A stretch of DNA of 64,000 nt from Streptomyces rubellomurinus. GTDB lineage: Bacteria; Actinomycetota; Actinomycetes; Streptomycetales; Streptomycetaceae. The DNA lies in contig NZ_JZKH01000026.1 in assembly GCF_000961885.1 (NCBI RefSeq), forward strand, positions 1-64,000, written 5' to 3'. Numbering within the stretch: position 1 is the first letter of the stretch; each line of letters opens with the position of its first letter. Positions 8,327 through 18,115 of the stretch are shown one piece after another. The notes below the pieces were generated by a model, which did not search any database, was not told the DNA's origin, and saw nothing but the letters and a program-made list of their open reading frames with translations. The translations under genes and the position numbers were made by a program.

Positions 8327-9169
8327 TCAGGAGGAGAGAAGGTCGCGCATGCGGGTCCGTTCGGCCCGGGAAGACGCGGCGGGGCGGCCGGCCGTCATGC
8401 CGCCGTCGACTGCGAGATCCTGCCCGGTCACCAGGCGGCTGGCGTCGCCGGCGAGCCACAGGACGGCCGCGGCGATGTCGTCGGTGCGGACGGTGCCGGG
8501 GAGCGGCTGGCTGGAGTCCAGCATCGGCTTGAACGCCTCGGCCACGGACATCGCCGTCGCGTCAGCAGCCGACGCATCGGCTCCGGAACCCTTGGCGAAG
8601 ATGCCCGTCGGCACGAAACCGGGGGACACGCTGTTCACGCGGACCTCGTGCTCACCCAGGTCCACTGCCGCGCACCGGGTGAGGTGGAGTGCGGCGGCCT
8701 TGGCGGTCGAATAGTCCAGGCCGGACCAGCCGGCGATCTTTCCCGCCAGGCTCGCCACGTTGATGATGCTTCCCGAGCGCTGGGCCACCATCTGCCGTCC
8801 GGCGTGCTTGATGCCGTGCATGACGCCCGCGACATGGACCGCCAGTGTCCGCGTGAACACGGCAGAGTCGAAGTCGGTCACCGACGCCATGTTCCCCGGC
8901 CCGCCCGCGTTGTTGACCATGATGTCGAGCCGCCCGTAGCGCTCGACGGCGTGGCCGACGAGTGCCTCGACGTCCGCCTCGACCGATACGTCGCAGCGCA
9001 CGAAGGTCGCCGACTCGCCCAGTGCCGCAGCCCGTTGGTGCCCTTCGTGCTCGCGGCGGCCGGCGAGGACGACGTGGGCGCCCTCGGCGGCGAAGACCTC
9101 CGCAATGCGGGCTCCGATGCCGCTCGTCGCCCCGGTGACGACGGCGACCTTGCCGTGCAGACTCTTCAT
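8327..9169 (-). CDS. short-chain dehydrogenase/reductase
   Basis: This 280-residue classical SDR has the cofactor loop TGATSGIG near residue 12 and an Asn-Asn-Ala-Gly motif (MVNNAGGPG). The catalytic Ser lies in IINVASLAG and the catalytic pair in YSTAKAAALHLTR. The motif RVNSVSPGFVPT and a terminal LAVDGGMTAG complete the family plan. It should be an NAD(P)-dependent oxidoreductase. The start at 9169 is chosen because GGAG lies seven bases upstream. The longer reading to 9247 adds a non-family extension. It is divergent from the hydrogenase locus, and its substrate is not predictable. Confidence 0.9.
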   Translation of the reverse strand: MKSLHGKVAVVTGATSGIGARIAEVFAAEGAHVVLAGRREHEGHQRAAALGESATFVRCDVSVEADVEALVGHAVERYGRLDIMVNNAGGPGNMASVTDFDSAVFTRTLAVHVAGVMHGIKHAGRQMVAQRSGSIINVASLAGKIAGWSGLDYSTAKAAALHLTRCAAVDLGEHEVRVNSVSPGFVPTGIFAKGSGADASAADATAMSVAEAFKPMLDSSQPLPGTVRTDDIAAAVLWLAGDASRLVTGQDLAVDGGMTAGRPAASSRAERTRMRDLLSS

Positions 9170-9331
9170 GTCGCAACTCCGGTGTCGGGTCCGAGGCAGA
9201 TGCGAGCGGACCGGGGACGGCAAATGTTGATCATCATCATTGGCCATCAGGGACCCCTGAACAAATCACGCCGTCCGGCGAACGGGATCGCCGCGCGGCA
9301 GTAGCTGTGGCGGCGGGCGGCTGCCGCCGAC

Positions 9332-9420
9332 GAACGGGTGAACGGGTGAACCGGCGGCGCGGCGGGCCGGCGCGGACGGGCGCGCGGACGGGGGAGGGGC
9401 ATGATCACCGGGTTCACCCC
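9332..9420 (+). promoter_or_regulatory. direct and inverted GGGTGAAC repeats upstream of hypX
   Basis: At 9332-9354 the segment GAACGGGTGAACGGGTGAAC carries overlapping direct repeats of an eight-base unit. At 9408-9420 the motif returns in inverted orientation as CCGGGTTCACCC. The elements lie 20-110 bases before the first gene of the hydrogenase locus. They could be regulator half-sites or the arms of an RNA hairpin. No promoter hexamers were assigned. The repeats are seen directly; the regulatory role is inferred. Confidence 0.4.
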
Positions 9421-9440
9421 CGACCCGGCCGGAGGCCGCG

Positions 9441-11117
9441 ATGCGGATTCTGCTCCTCGCGAGCGCCTACAACAGCCTCACCCAGCGCGTCCACGCGGAA
9501 CTGCGGGACCGGCGGCACACGCTGGAGGTCCATCTCGCGGACGGCGACGAAGCGCTGCGGGAAGCGGTGCGCGCCTTCGGCCCGGACCTGGTGGTGGCGC
9601 CGATGCTGACGGCGGTGATTCCCCCGGACGTCTGTGCGGCGGTCACCTGCCTGATCGTCCATCCGGGCCCGCCCGGGGACCGGGGGCCGTCCTCCCTCGA
9701 CTGGGCGATCCACGAGGGGGCGGTCGGCTGGGGGGTGACGGTCCTGCGGGCCGAGGAGGAGATGGACGGCGGCGCCGTGTGGGCGTCGGCCGCGTGCCGG
9801 CTCGCGCCGGCCGGCAAGAGCGACCTCTACCGGAACGAGGTCTCCGACGCCGCCATGGAGGCGGTGCTGCTGGCGGTCGAGCGCTTCGCCTCCGGTATCC
9901 ACGTCCCCCAGCCACAGCACGGGCCCGGCTGGCGGGCGGTGAACCGCACCCGGCCGTTCTTCCGCCAGGAGCTGCGCCGGATCGACTGGGCCGGCGACCC
10001 GACCGAGGCGGTGCTGCGCAAGCTGCGCGCGGCCGACTCCAGGCCGGGCGTGCTCGACGAACTGCTCGGCGGCCAGTGGTTCCTGCACGGCGGCCACCCG
10101 GAGCACGAACTGCGCGGACGCCCCGGAGAGCTCCTGGCCACCCGTGCCGGGGCGGTGTGCCGGGCGACGGCGGACGGTGCGGTGTGGATCCCCGAACTGC
10201 GCCGGCGCCGCGACCCCGGCGGGCCCGCCACCATCCGGCTGCCGGCCGTCACCGCGCTCGGCACGGCCCTGTCCGGCGTGCCCGGACGGCCCGCGCCGCT
10301 GATGCCGCCGCCGGACGGCCGGGTCTGGTCGGACCTCAGCTATCGGGAGGAGGGACCGGTGGGCTTCGTGCGCTTCTCCTTCCCCGGCGGCGCGATGAGC
10401 ACCGACCACTGCCGGCGCCTGCTGGCCGCCTACCGCTTCGCCGCCGGCCGGCCGACCTCGGTGCTGGTGCTGGGCGGCGGGCGCGACTTCTTCGCCAACG
10501 GCATCCACCTCAACGTCATCGAGGCCGCCCCCGATCCGGCCCGGGAGTCCTGGGAGAACATCAACGCCATCGACGACCTGGTCGCCGAGGTCCTGACCAC
10601 CACCGACCGCTTGGTCGTCGCCGCCCTGGGCGGGAACGCGGCGGCCGGCGGCGTGATGCTCGCCCTGGCCGCGGACGAGGTGTGGTGCCGCGGCGGCGTC
10701 GTCCTCAACCCGCACTACCGGCTGATGGGCCTGCACGGGTCCGAGTACTGGACCTACAGCCTGCCGCGCCGGGTGGGCGCCGCCCAAGCCGCCCGGCTCA
10801 CCGGGCGGGCGCTGCCGGTGAGCGCCGCCGAGGGCCTGCGCACCGGGCTGGTGGACCGGGTGCTCGACTGCGGCCCGCAGGAGTTCGGCGGGACGGTCGC
10901 CGCCCTGGCCGGCCGGCTCGCCGCACTGCCCGCCCTGCAGTCCCGGATCGCGGCCAAGAAGGTCACCCGGGAGGCGGACGAGCTGCGGCGACCGCTCGCC
11001 GATTACCGCCGCGCCGAACTGGCCGTGATGCACCGGCAGTTCTTCGACCCGTGCGCGCCGTACCACGCGCTGCGCGCCGCATTCGTGCGCAAGCAGCCCC
11101 CGCGCGGCAGCCGCTGA
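9441..11117 (+). CDS. hypX: HypX/HoxX, CO-ligand synthesis protein for [NiFe] hydrogenase
   Basis: This 558-residue protein has the two-part HypX plan. The N-terminal half is a formyl-tetrahydrofolate-binding formyltransferase-like domain with the family segment HPGPPGDRGPSSLDWAI near residue 75. The C-terminal half, from about residue 300, is an enoyl-CoA-hydratase-like domain (LVLGGGRDFFANGIHLN, ALGGNAAAGGVMLALAADEV). In characterised HypX these domains convert formyl-THF through formyl-CoA to CO. That supplies the CO ligand of the active-site iron under aerobic conditions. GGAGG precedes the ATG. Its place just before the hydrogenase structural genes fits an oxygen-respiring H2 oxidiser. 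Confidence 0.93.
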   Translation: MRILLLASAYNSLTQRVHAELRDRRHTLEVHLADGDEALREAVRAFGPDLVVAPMLTAVIPPDVCAAVTCLIVHPGPPGDRGPSSLDWAIHEGAVGWGVTVLRAEEEMDGGAVWASAACRLAPAGKSDLYRNEVSDAAMEAVLLAVERFASGIHVPQPQHGPGWRAVNRTRPFFRQELRRIDWAGDPTEAVLRKLRAADSRPGVLDELLGGQWFLHGGHPEHELRGRPGELLATRAGAVCRATADGAVWIPELRRRRDPGGPATIRLPAVTALGTALSGVPGRPAPLMPPPDGRVWSDLSYREEGPVGFVRFSFPGGAMSTDHCRRLLAAYRFAAGRPTSVLVLGGGRDFFANGIHLNVIEAAPDPARESWENINAIDDLVAEVLTTTDRLVVAALGGNAAAGGVMLALAADEVWCRGGVVLNPHYRLMGLHGSEYWTYSLPRRVGAAQAARLTGRALPVSAAEGLRTGLVDRVLDCGPQEFGGTVAALAGRLAALPALQSRIAAKKVTREADELRRPLADYRRAELAVMHRQFFDPCAPYHALRAAFVRKQPPRGSR

Positions 11118-11267
11118 GTGCGCGCAGTGGGTCATCCGGACGGCCGTCCCGGCTTGCGTCCCCTCGGGGGACCGGCCATGTCCTCTGAACCGGCGGCCCC
11201 GCGGAAGTGCTGCTAAGAAGAAGTTCGAGCCGATTTGTCCGGCTCCCGTTTCTGAGGAGGCATCCTC

Positions 11268-12323
<1,056 letters not shown>

Positions 12324-12421
12324 ACCCGCAATCCCCGCGTTCCGCTCGCCCCCGCAACGGGGCGGGCGGGCCGCTGTGCAGACCCCAACTGAGACGCTGA
12401 GAGAAGGGCACGAAAGAAACG

Positions 12422-14206
12422 ATGGCACCGACGACCCGGACGGCCGGCGACGGCAGCGGTCTGGTGGAGATGTCCTGGGACCCGATCACCCGGATCGTGG
12501 GCAGCCTGGGCATCCACACGAAGATCGACTTCAAGCAAAAGAAGGTCGCGGAGTGCTACAGCACCTCCTCGGTCTTCCGCGGCTACAGCGTCTTCATGCG
12601 CGGCAAGGACCCCCGCGACGCGCACTTCATCACCAGCCGGATCTGCGGCATCTGCGGTGACAACCACGCCACCTGTTCGGTCTACGCCCAGAACATGGCC
12701 TACGGGGTCAAGCCGCCGCACCTGGGCGAGTGGATCATCAACCTCGGCGAAGCCGCCGAGTACATGTTCGACCACAACATCTTCCAGGAGAACCTGGTCG
12801 GGGTCGACTACTGCGAGAAGATGGTCCGCGAGACCAATCCGGGCGTGCTGGAACAGGCCGAACGCACCGAGGCCCCGCACGCCGCCGACCACGGCTACCG
12901 GACCATCGCCGACATCATGCGCTCGCTCAACCCCATCGAGGGCGAGTTCTACCGCGAGGCGCTCCAGGTCAGCCGCTACACCCGGGAGATGTTCTGCCTG
13001 ATGGAGGGCCGCCACGTGCACCCCTCCACGCTCTACCCCGGCGGCGTCGGCACGGTCGCCACCGTGCAGCTGTTCACCGACTACCTGACCCGCCTGATGC
13101 GCTACATCGAGTTCATGAAGAAGGTCGTGCCCCTGCACGACGACCTCTTCGACTTCTTCTACCAGGCCCTGCCCGGCTACGAGGAGGTCGGCCGCCGCCG
13201 CGTCCTGCTCGGCTGCTGGGGCAGCCTCAACGACCCCGACCACTGCGACTTCACCTACCGCAACATGACGGACTGGGGACGGAAGATGTTCGTCACCCCG
13301 GGCGTCGTCGTCGACGGAAAGCTCGTCACCAACGACCTCACCGAGATCAACCTCGGCATCCGCATCCTCCTCGGCAGCTCCTACTACGAGGACTGGCAGG
13401 GCAAGGAACTCTTCGTCACCCACGACCCCCTCGGCAACCCCGTCGACCCCCCCCACCCCTGGAACCAGCACACCATCCCCGCACCCCAGAAACGCGACTT
13501 CGACGACAAGTACAGCTGGGTGATGTCCCCCCGCTGGTTCGACGGCAAGGACCACCTCGCCCTCGACACCGGCGGCGGACCGATCGCCCGCCTGTGGTCC
13601 ACCGCCCTGTCCGGACTCGTCGACATCGGCTACGTCAAGGCCACCGGGCACAGCGTCCAGATCAACCTGCCGCGCTCCATGACCAAACCGGAAACCACCT
13701 TCGAGTGGAAGATCCCGCAGTGGAGCAACGCCCTCGAACGCAACCGCGCCCGCACCTACTTCCAGGCCTACGCCGCCGCCGCGGCCCTGCACTTCGCCGA
13801 GAAGGCACTCGACGAGGTCCGCGCCGGACGCAGCCAGACCTGGGAACGGTTCGAGGTACCGGACGAGTCGATCGGCTGCGGCTTTACCGAGGCGGTACGC
13901 GGGGTGCTCTCCCACCACATGGTGATCCGCGACGGCAAGATCGCCAACTACCACCCGTACCCGCCGACCCCGTGGAACGCCAGCGTCCGCGACAGCTTCG
14001 GCACCCCCGGCCCCTACGAGGACGCCGTCCAGAACACCCCCATCTTCGAGGAGAACAGCCCCGACAACTTCAAGGGCATCGACATCATGCGCGCCGTGCG
14101 CAGCTTCGACCCCTGCCTGCCCTGCGGCGTCCACATGTACGTCGGCGGCGGCCGGACCGTGCAGACCATGCACGTGCCCACCGGGCTGAGCGGACTCACC
14201 GCATGA
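12422..14206 (+). CDS. hhyL: [NiFe] hydrogenase large subunit, group 1h
   Basis: This 594-residue catalytic subunit has both nickel-binding motifs: RICGICGDNHAT near residue 75 and DPCLPCGVH near the C-terminus. The four cysteines hold the NiFe(CN)2CO centre. A 23-residue tail after the final His should be removed by the endopeptidase encoded at 17331 after metal insertion. The family stretch SSVFRGYSVFMRGKDPRDA and HPWNQHTIP support group 1h. It lies 98 bases after hhyS, and its stop overlaps the next start (ATGA). A purine-rich AGAGAAGGGCACGAAAG stretch precedes the ATG. Confidence 0.96.
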   Translation: MAPTTRTAGDGSGLVEMSWDPITRIVGSLGIHTKIDFKQKKVAECYSTSSVFRGYSVFMRGKDPRDAHFITSRICGICGDNHATCSVYAQNMAYGVKPPHLGEWIINLGEAAEYMFDHNIFQENLVGVDYCEKMVRETNPGVLEQAERTEAPHAADHGYRTIADIMRSLNPIEGEFYREALQVSRYTREMFCLMEGRHVHPSTLYPGGVGTVATVQLFTDYLTRLMRYIEFMKKVVPLHDDLFDFFYQALPGYEEVGRRRVLLGCWGSLNDPDHCDFTYRNMTDWGRKMFVTPGVVVDGKLVTNDLTEINLGIRILLGSSYYEDWQGKELFVTHDPLGNPVDPPHPWNQHTIPAPQKRDFDDKYSWVMSPRWFDGKDHLALDTGGGPIARLWSTALSGLVDIGYVKATGHSVQINLPRSMTKPETTFEWKIPQWSNALERNRARTYFQAYAAAAALHFAEKALDEVRAGRSQTWERFEVPDESIGCGFTEAVRGVLSHHMVIRDGKIANYHPYPPTPWNASVRDSFGTPGPYEDAVQNTPIFEENSPDNFKGIDIMRAVRSFDPCLPCGVHMYVGGGRTVQTMHVPTGLSGLTA

Positions 14207-14682
14207 GCCCGGTGACCGCGATGACCCCCGAACAGGCCGGAACCCGCATCCAGCAGGCCCTCGACCGGCTGGCCGGCGCCGACGCCCAGGAGGCCGGCGA
14301 ACACCTGGTGCGCGAACTGATGACGCTCTACGGCGACGCCCTCGCCCACCTCGTCCGGGCCCTGCCCCCGGCCGCCCTGGCCCCGCTGCTGGACGAGCCC
14401 GCGCTGGCCGGACTGCTCGTCCTGCACGACCTGCACCCCGAGGACACCACCACCCGCATCACCCGCGCACTCGCCACCCTGCCCGAACCCGTCGAACTCG
14501 TCGGCTTCGACCCCGCGGACGGGATCGTCCGGCTGCGCCGCACCCGCTCCGGCTGCGGATGCGCCGAACAGGACATCGAGGACGCCCTGGCCTGCCACGC
14601 ACCCGAGGTGACGGCCGTCGAACTCGACCGCGCCCCCCAGCTCCTGCAGATCGGCTCCCGGCCCCCGGCGGAGACGCGATGA
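14203..14682 (+). CDS. NifU-like C-terminal-domain protein of the hydrogenase locus
   Basis: This 159-residue protein is ATGA-coupled to hhyL. Its last 70 residues resemble the NifU C-terminal (Nfu) domain: GIVRLRRTRSGCGCAEQDIE, then EDALACHAPEVTAVEL. The GCGC motif with spaced cysteines replaces the usual CxxC of Fe-S scaffold domains. The N-terminal 85 residues are helical and Ala/Leu-rich. A scaffold or carrier role in Fe-S cluster delivery to the small subunit is a reasonable inference. The start at 14203 is fixed by the overlap. Confidence 0.75.
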   Translation: MSPVTAMTPEQAGTRIQQALDRLAGADAQEAGEHLVRELMTLYGDALAHLVRALPPAALAPLLDEPALAGLLVLHDLHPEDTTTRITRALATLPEPVELVGFDPADGIVRLRRTRSGCGCAEQDIEDALACHAPEVTAVELDRAPQLLQIGSRPPAETR

Positions 14683-15326
14683 CCTCCCGTCAGCTCGACC
14701 GCCCCGGAACCGCGCTGCTGCGCCGACTGCGCGAACCCGCGCCCCCGCAGCCGCAGCGCTGCGAGTTCTGCGGCCACCGCCTGCCCGCCGGACACCGCCA
14801 CCTGGTCGACGCCGACCAGCAGGCCCTCACCTGCACCTGCACCGCCTGCGCCCTGCTCTTCCAGCAGCCCGGCGCGGCCGGCGGCCGCTACCTCACCGTC
14901 CCCGACCGCTACCTCGTCGACCCGGCACACTCCCTCGGCGAGAACACCTGGACGGCCCTCGGCATCCCGGTCACCACCGCCTTCCTGCTGCGCAACACAC
15001 GCCGGCAGCGGCTCGTCCTGCTCTACCCGGGCCCGGGCGGCGCGACCGAGAGCGAACCCGACGAGAGCGCCTGGCAGGCCGCGCTCGGCGACAGCCGCCT
15101 CGCCGCCGAACTGCGGCCCGACGTCGAGGCACTGCTGCTGCGCCGGACCGCCGACACCACCCGGTGCTTCCTGGTGCCCGTGGACGTCTGCTACGAACTC
15201 GTGGGCCGACTGCGGCGCTGCTGGAAGGGCTTCGACGGCGGCGCCGAGGCGCAGGCCGAACTGGACGCGTTCTTCGCCCGCATCGACGGCCGCTCCCGCC
15301 CCCTCCCCGAGGACGGCACCCGGTGA
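14679..15326 (+). CDS. DUF5947-type hydrogenase-locus protein
   Basis: This 215-residue soluble protein has two Cys pairs near the N-terminus, CEFCGHRLPAGHRHLVD and CTCTACALLFQQPGA. They look like a zinc- or iron-binding knuckle, with the CxxC and His positions suited to metal. The remainder (FLLRNTRRQRLVLLYPGPGG, RCFLVPVDVCYELVGRLRR, WKGFDGG) is a compact alpha/beta domain. I recall this family as DUF5947, found beside group 1h hydrogenases of actinomycetes. Its ATG overlaps the previous stop, and its own stop overlaps the next GTG. The conserved context suggests a rubredoxin-like or assembly role, which is unproven. Confidence 0.75.
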   Translation: MTSRQLDRPGTALLRRLREPAPPQPQRCEFCGHRLPAGHRHLVDADQQALTCTCTACALLFQQPGAAGGRYLTVPDRYLVDPAHSLGENTWTALGIPVTTAFLLRNTRRQRLVLLYPGPGGATESEPDESAWQAALGDSRLAAELRPDVEALLLRRTADTTRCFLVPVDVCYELVGRLRRCWKGFDGGAEAQAELDAFFARIDGRSRPLPEDGTR

Positions 15327-15967
15327 CCACGATCTCCTTCACCTGCACGGGAGTGCGCGCCGACCCGTACGCCGCCGGGCCCACGCTGGTCTTCCGGCTG
15401 CGCATCACCGCCCCCGCCGACACCCGGGTCCACGCGCTGGCCCTGCGCTGCCAGCTGCGGATCGAACCGGCCCGCCGTCGCTACGCCGAGGCCGAAGGGG
15501 AACGCCTGGCCGACCTGTTCGGCGAGCGCGAACGCTGGGGCAGCACCCTCCACCCCGTCCAGTTCGCCCACGTGCCGCTGCTGGTCACCGGGTTCACCGG
15601 CGAGACCGAGACGGACCTGGTGGTGCCCTGCACCTACGACATGGACGTGTCCGCCACCCGCTACCTCGCCGCGCTCGACGACGGGCAGGTGCCGCTGCTG
15701 CTGCTCTTCTCCGGCACCGCCTTCACCGGGCCCGGCGGGTTCCAGGTCACCCCGGTGGCCTGGGACCAGGAGGCCACCGTGCGGATGCCGGTGAAGGTCT
15801 GGCGCGAGGCGATCGACGCACACTTCCCCGGCTGCGGCTGGCTGCGCCTGCCCGGCGCCCTGATGGCCGAGCTCCTCGCCTACCGCTCCCGCCGGGCCCT
15901 GACGTCCTGGGAGGCGACCGTGCGGGAACTGCTCGCGACGGCCACGGCCACGGAGGCGGTCCGGTGA
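15323..15967 (+). CDS. DUF6084-type hydrogenase-locus protein
   Basis: This 214-residue protein begins at GTG 15323, inside a GTGA overlap. It is predicted to be mainly beta-strand. Recognisable segments are SFTCTGVRADPYAAGPTLVF, RVHALALRCQLRIEPARRRY, WGSTLHPVQFAHVPLLVTGF and CTYDMDVSATRYLAALDDG. There is no signal peptide, metal motif or membrane helix. I recall this as DUF6084, a family confined to actinobacterial hydrogenase loci. Its strict position between the DUF5947 gene and the next unknown gene argues for a shared complex or maturation step; no biochemical function is known to me. Confidence 0.72.
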   Translation: MTTISFTCTGVRADPYAAGPTLVFRLRITAPADTRVHALALRCQLRIEPARRRYAEAEGERLADLFGERERWGSTLHPVQFAHVPLLVTGFTGETETDLVVPCTYDMDVSATRYLAALDDGQVPLLLLFSGTAFTGPGGFQVTPVAWDQEATVRMPVKVWREAIDAHFPGCGWLRLPGALMAELLAYRSRRALTSWEATVRELLATATATEAVR

Positions 15968-17334
15968 CCGGCACCGCCCGCGAATCCGGGGCGGGATTCG
16001 CCCACGCCCGGCAGATCGCCGACGCCGTCCTGTTCGAGGGGTACGTGCTCTACCCCTACCGCGCCTCCGCCGCCAAGAACCGGCTGCGCTGGCAGTTCGG
16101 CGTCCTCGCACCGCCGCGCTACGGCGCCGACAGCGGCGAACACTCCCACCAGCGCACCGAATGCGTGATGGAGCCGCGCCCCGGGGACCGGCTCGCTGTC
16201 GAGCTGCGCTTCCTGCGCCTGCAGCGCCGCACGGTCCAACAGGCGTGCGGCAACGGCGCCTTCCGGACCGTCGAGGAACTGGAACTGGCGGACCGGGTCC
16301 TCGTGCCATGGGACGAGGGCATCGAGGAACGCATCGAACTGTCCATCCCTACCGAGGAGTTGACCGAGCGCGAGGTCGTCCGCGAGTTCGACCTCGCCGC
16401 GGGCGAGGAGATGGAACTGCTCACCCGCGACGGCGCCGTGGCCGGCCGTCTGCTGCGCAGACGGGAACAGGCCCGGGGCCGGCTGCGGATCACCGTCCGC
16501 GACGTGCCCGGCCCCTACCGGGCACAGCGGCTCACCGTCCTGGTGGAGAACACCTCTCCCTGGGCTCCGCCCCCCGGCACCCGGCGCGAGGCAGCGCTGG
16601 CCCGCGCCCTCGTCTCGGCGCACCTGTTGCTCGGCCTGGAGCGCGGCTCCTTCCTCTCGCCGACCGACCCGCCCCAGTGGGCGGCCCAGGAAGTCCGGGC
16701 CTGCCGCAACGAGCACACCTGGCCCGTCCTGGCCGGTCCGCCCGGAAGCGCCGGCGTGCTGCTCTCCTCACCGATCATCCTGGAGGACCACCCTCACATC
16801 GCCCCCGAGAGCCCCGGTGCGCTCTACGACGCCACCGAGATCGACGAGATCCTCGCCCTGCGCACCGCTGCCCTGACCGAGCGGGAGAAGCGCGAGGCCA
16901 GGGGCACGGACGAGCGCGCCGGCGCGGTGATCGACCTCGCCGACTCGATGCCCCCGGAAATCCTGGAACGCCTGCACGGCGCCGTGCGCGGGCTGCGCGA
17001 ACTCACCGACCCCGCACCACGGGCCGAGCACCCCTGGTGGGATCCGGGCAACGACCCGCAGGTCGACCCCGCACGGGACCGGGTGATGATCGACGGCCGA
17101 CCGGTCGGCGCCGGCAGCCGCGTGCGCTTGCGGCCCGGGAGGCGCCGCACCGACGCCCAGGACCTGTTCCTGCACGGACGCACCGCGCTGGTGGAGGCGG
17201 TGCTGCAGGACGTCGACGGATCGGTGCACCTGGCGGTCACGGTCGACGACGACCCGGGCGCCGACCTGTGGCGCGCCCAGGGCCGCTACCGGTACTTCCA
17301 GCCGGACGAGGTCACCGTGCTGGAGGGAGCGTGA
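15964..17334 (+). CDS. uncharacterised 456-residue hydrogenase-locus protein
   Basis: The protein starts at GTG 15964 in a GTGA overlap and ends overlapping the endopeptidase gene. It has an N-terminal module (LFEGYVLYPYRASAAKNRLR, WQFGVLAPP, TECVMEP), then a beta-rich middle (RLTVLVENTSPW, AHLLLGLERGSFLSPTDPP) and an acidic central part. At the C-terminus a small barrel-like segment (GRPVGAGSRVRLRPGRRRTD, HLAVTVDDDPGADLW, YFQPDEVTVLEG) resembles the Sm/HypC-like or SH3-like folds in spacing. I cannot place it in a named family. Its invariant context suggests assembly or electron transfer for the group 1h enzyme. Confidence 0.7.
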   Translation: MTGTARESGAGFAHARQIADAVLFEGYVLYPYRASAAKNRLRWQFGVLAPPRYGADSGEHSHQRTECVMEPRPGDRLAVELRFLRLQRRTVQQACGNGAFRTVEELELADRVLVPWDEGIEERIELSIPTEELTEREVVREFDLAAGEEMELLTRDGAVAGRLLRRREQARGRLRITVRDVPGPYRAQRLTVLVENTSPWAPPPGTRREAALARALVSAHLLLGLERGSFLSPTDPPQWAAQEVRACRNEHTWPVLAGPPGSAGVLLSSPIILEDHPHIAPESPGALYDATEIDEILALRTAALTEREKREARGTDERAGAVIDLADSMPPEILERLHGAVRGLRELTDPAPRAEHPWWDPGNDPQVDPARDRVMIDGRPVGAGSRVRLRPGRRRTDAQDLFLHGRTALVEAVLQDVDGSVHLAVTVDDDPGADLWRAQGRYRYFQPDEVTVLEGA

Positions 17335-17846
17335 GCACCGGGCAGCGGGACCGCACCCTCGTCGCCGGCATCGGCAACATCTTCCTGCGCGACGACGGCT
17401 TCGGCGTCGAGACCGTCCGCCGCCTCGCCGCCCGGGACCTCCCGAACGGCGTGGAGGTCCTCGACGTCGGCGTGCGCGGCGTCCACCTCGCCTACCAACT
17501 CCTCGACGGCTACCGGACGCTGGTGCTCGTCGACGCCACCGCGCGCGGCGGCACCCCCGGCACCGTCTACCTGATCGAGGCGGACTCCGGCCCCGTGGAA
17601 CCGCCCATGCTCGACGGGCACCGGATGGGCCCCGACGCCGTGCTCGCCCTGCTCGCCACCTTGGCCGCCGGCACGGGCGCCACCGCACCCGGGCGGGTGC
17701 TGGTGGTGGGCTGCGAGCCCGCCTCGCTGGAGGAGGGAATCGGGCTGAGCGCCCCGGTGGCCGCCGCCGTCGACAAGGCGCTCGACGTGATCCTGCAGGT
17801 CCTCGCCACGGATCCGCACCCGCACAGAGAGGCATCACCATGCTGA
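17331..17846 (+). CDS. hydrogenase maturation endopeptidase (HyaD/HycI type)
   Basis: This 171-residue protease has the family start LVAGIGNIFLRDDGFGVETV, with the conserved Glu replaced by Asp at the first nickel ligand position and a further Asp in LVLVDATARGG. A His in LDGHRMGPDAVL completes the usual nickel-sensing set (E/D, D, H). The enzyme removes the C-terminal peptide of the large subunit after nickel insertion, locking the active site. The GTG start at 17331 overlaps the preceding stop, and its own 3' end overlaps the following small gene by seven bases. Confidence 0.9.
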   Translation: MSTGQRDRTLVAGIGNIFLRDDGFGVETVRRLAARDLPNGVEVLDVGVRGVHLAYQLLDGYRTLVLVDATARGGTPGTVYLIEADSGPVEPPMLDGHRMGPDAVLALLATLAAGTGATAPGRVLVVGCEPASLEEGIGLSAPVAAAVDKALDVILQVLATDPHPHREASPC

Positions 17847-17944
17847 AGAACCTGGCCGGCGCGGCCCTCGCCGCCGCCCTCGCAGCCCTGATCTGGCAGA
17901 ACCTGCCCGACCTGAAGCGCTACCTGCGGATCCTGCGCATGTGA
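17840..17944 (+). CDS. 34-residue membrane micropeptide (DUF6893-like)
   Basis: An ATG at 17840, preceded by AGAGAGGC, opens a 34-codon gene ending at TGA 17944. The peptide has one hydrophobic helix (AGAALAAALAALIWQN, residues 6-21) followed by a basic amphipathic tail, LPDLKRYLRILRM. It overlaps the endopeptidase gene, so it is translated with the hydrogenase operon. I recall similar small proteins filed as DUF6893 in actinomycetes. A membrane tether or complex stabiliser is possible. It is easily missed because of its size. Confidence 0.7.
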   Translation: MLKNLAGAALAAALAALIWQNLPDLKRYLRILRM

Positions 17945-18115
17945 CGGCCCGCCTGTGCGGCTGGGCTGCTGTGCCGCGAACGGCGTAGCCGTCGGCGCGG
18001 CTGCGGGCCGCAACCGCCACCAACCCCTGTAATGGCCTTGATCACACGCGAGGCCCAGGACGGGCCCGCGTCTCCAGGGGGTGCCGAACGGCTCCGGCGG
18101 CGGAAAACGGGACAG

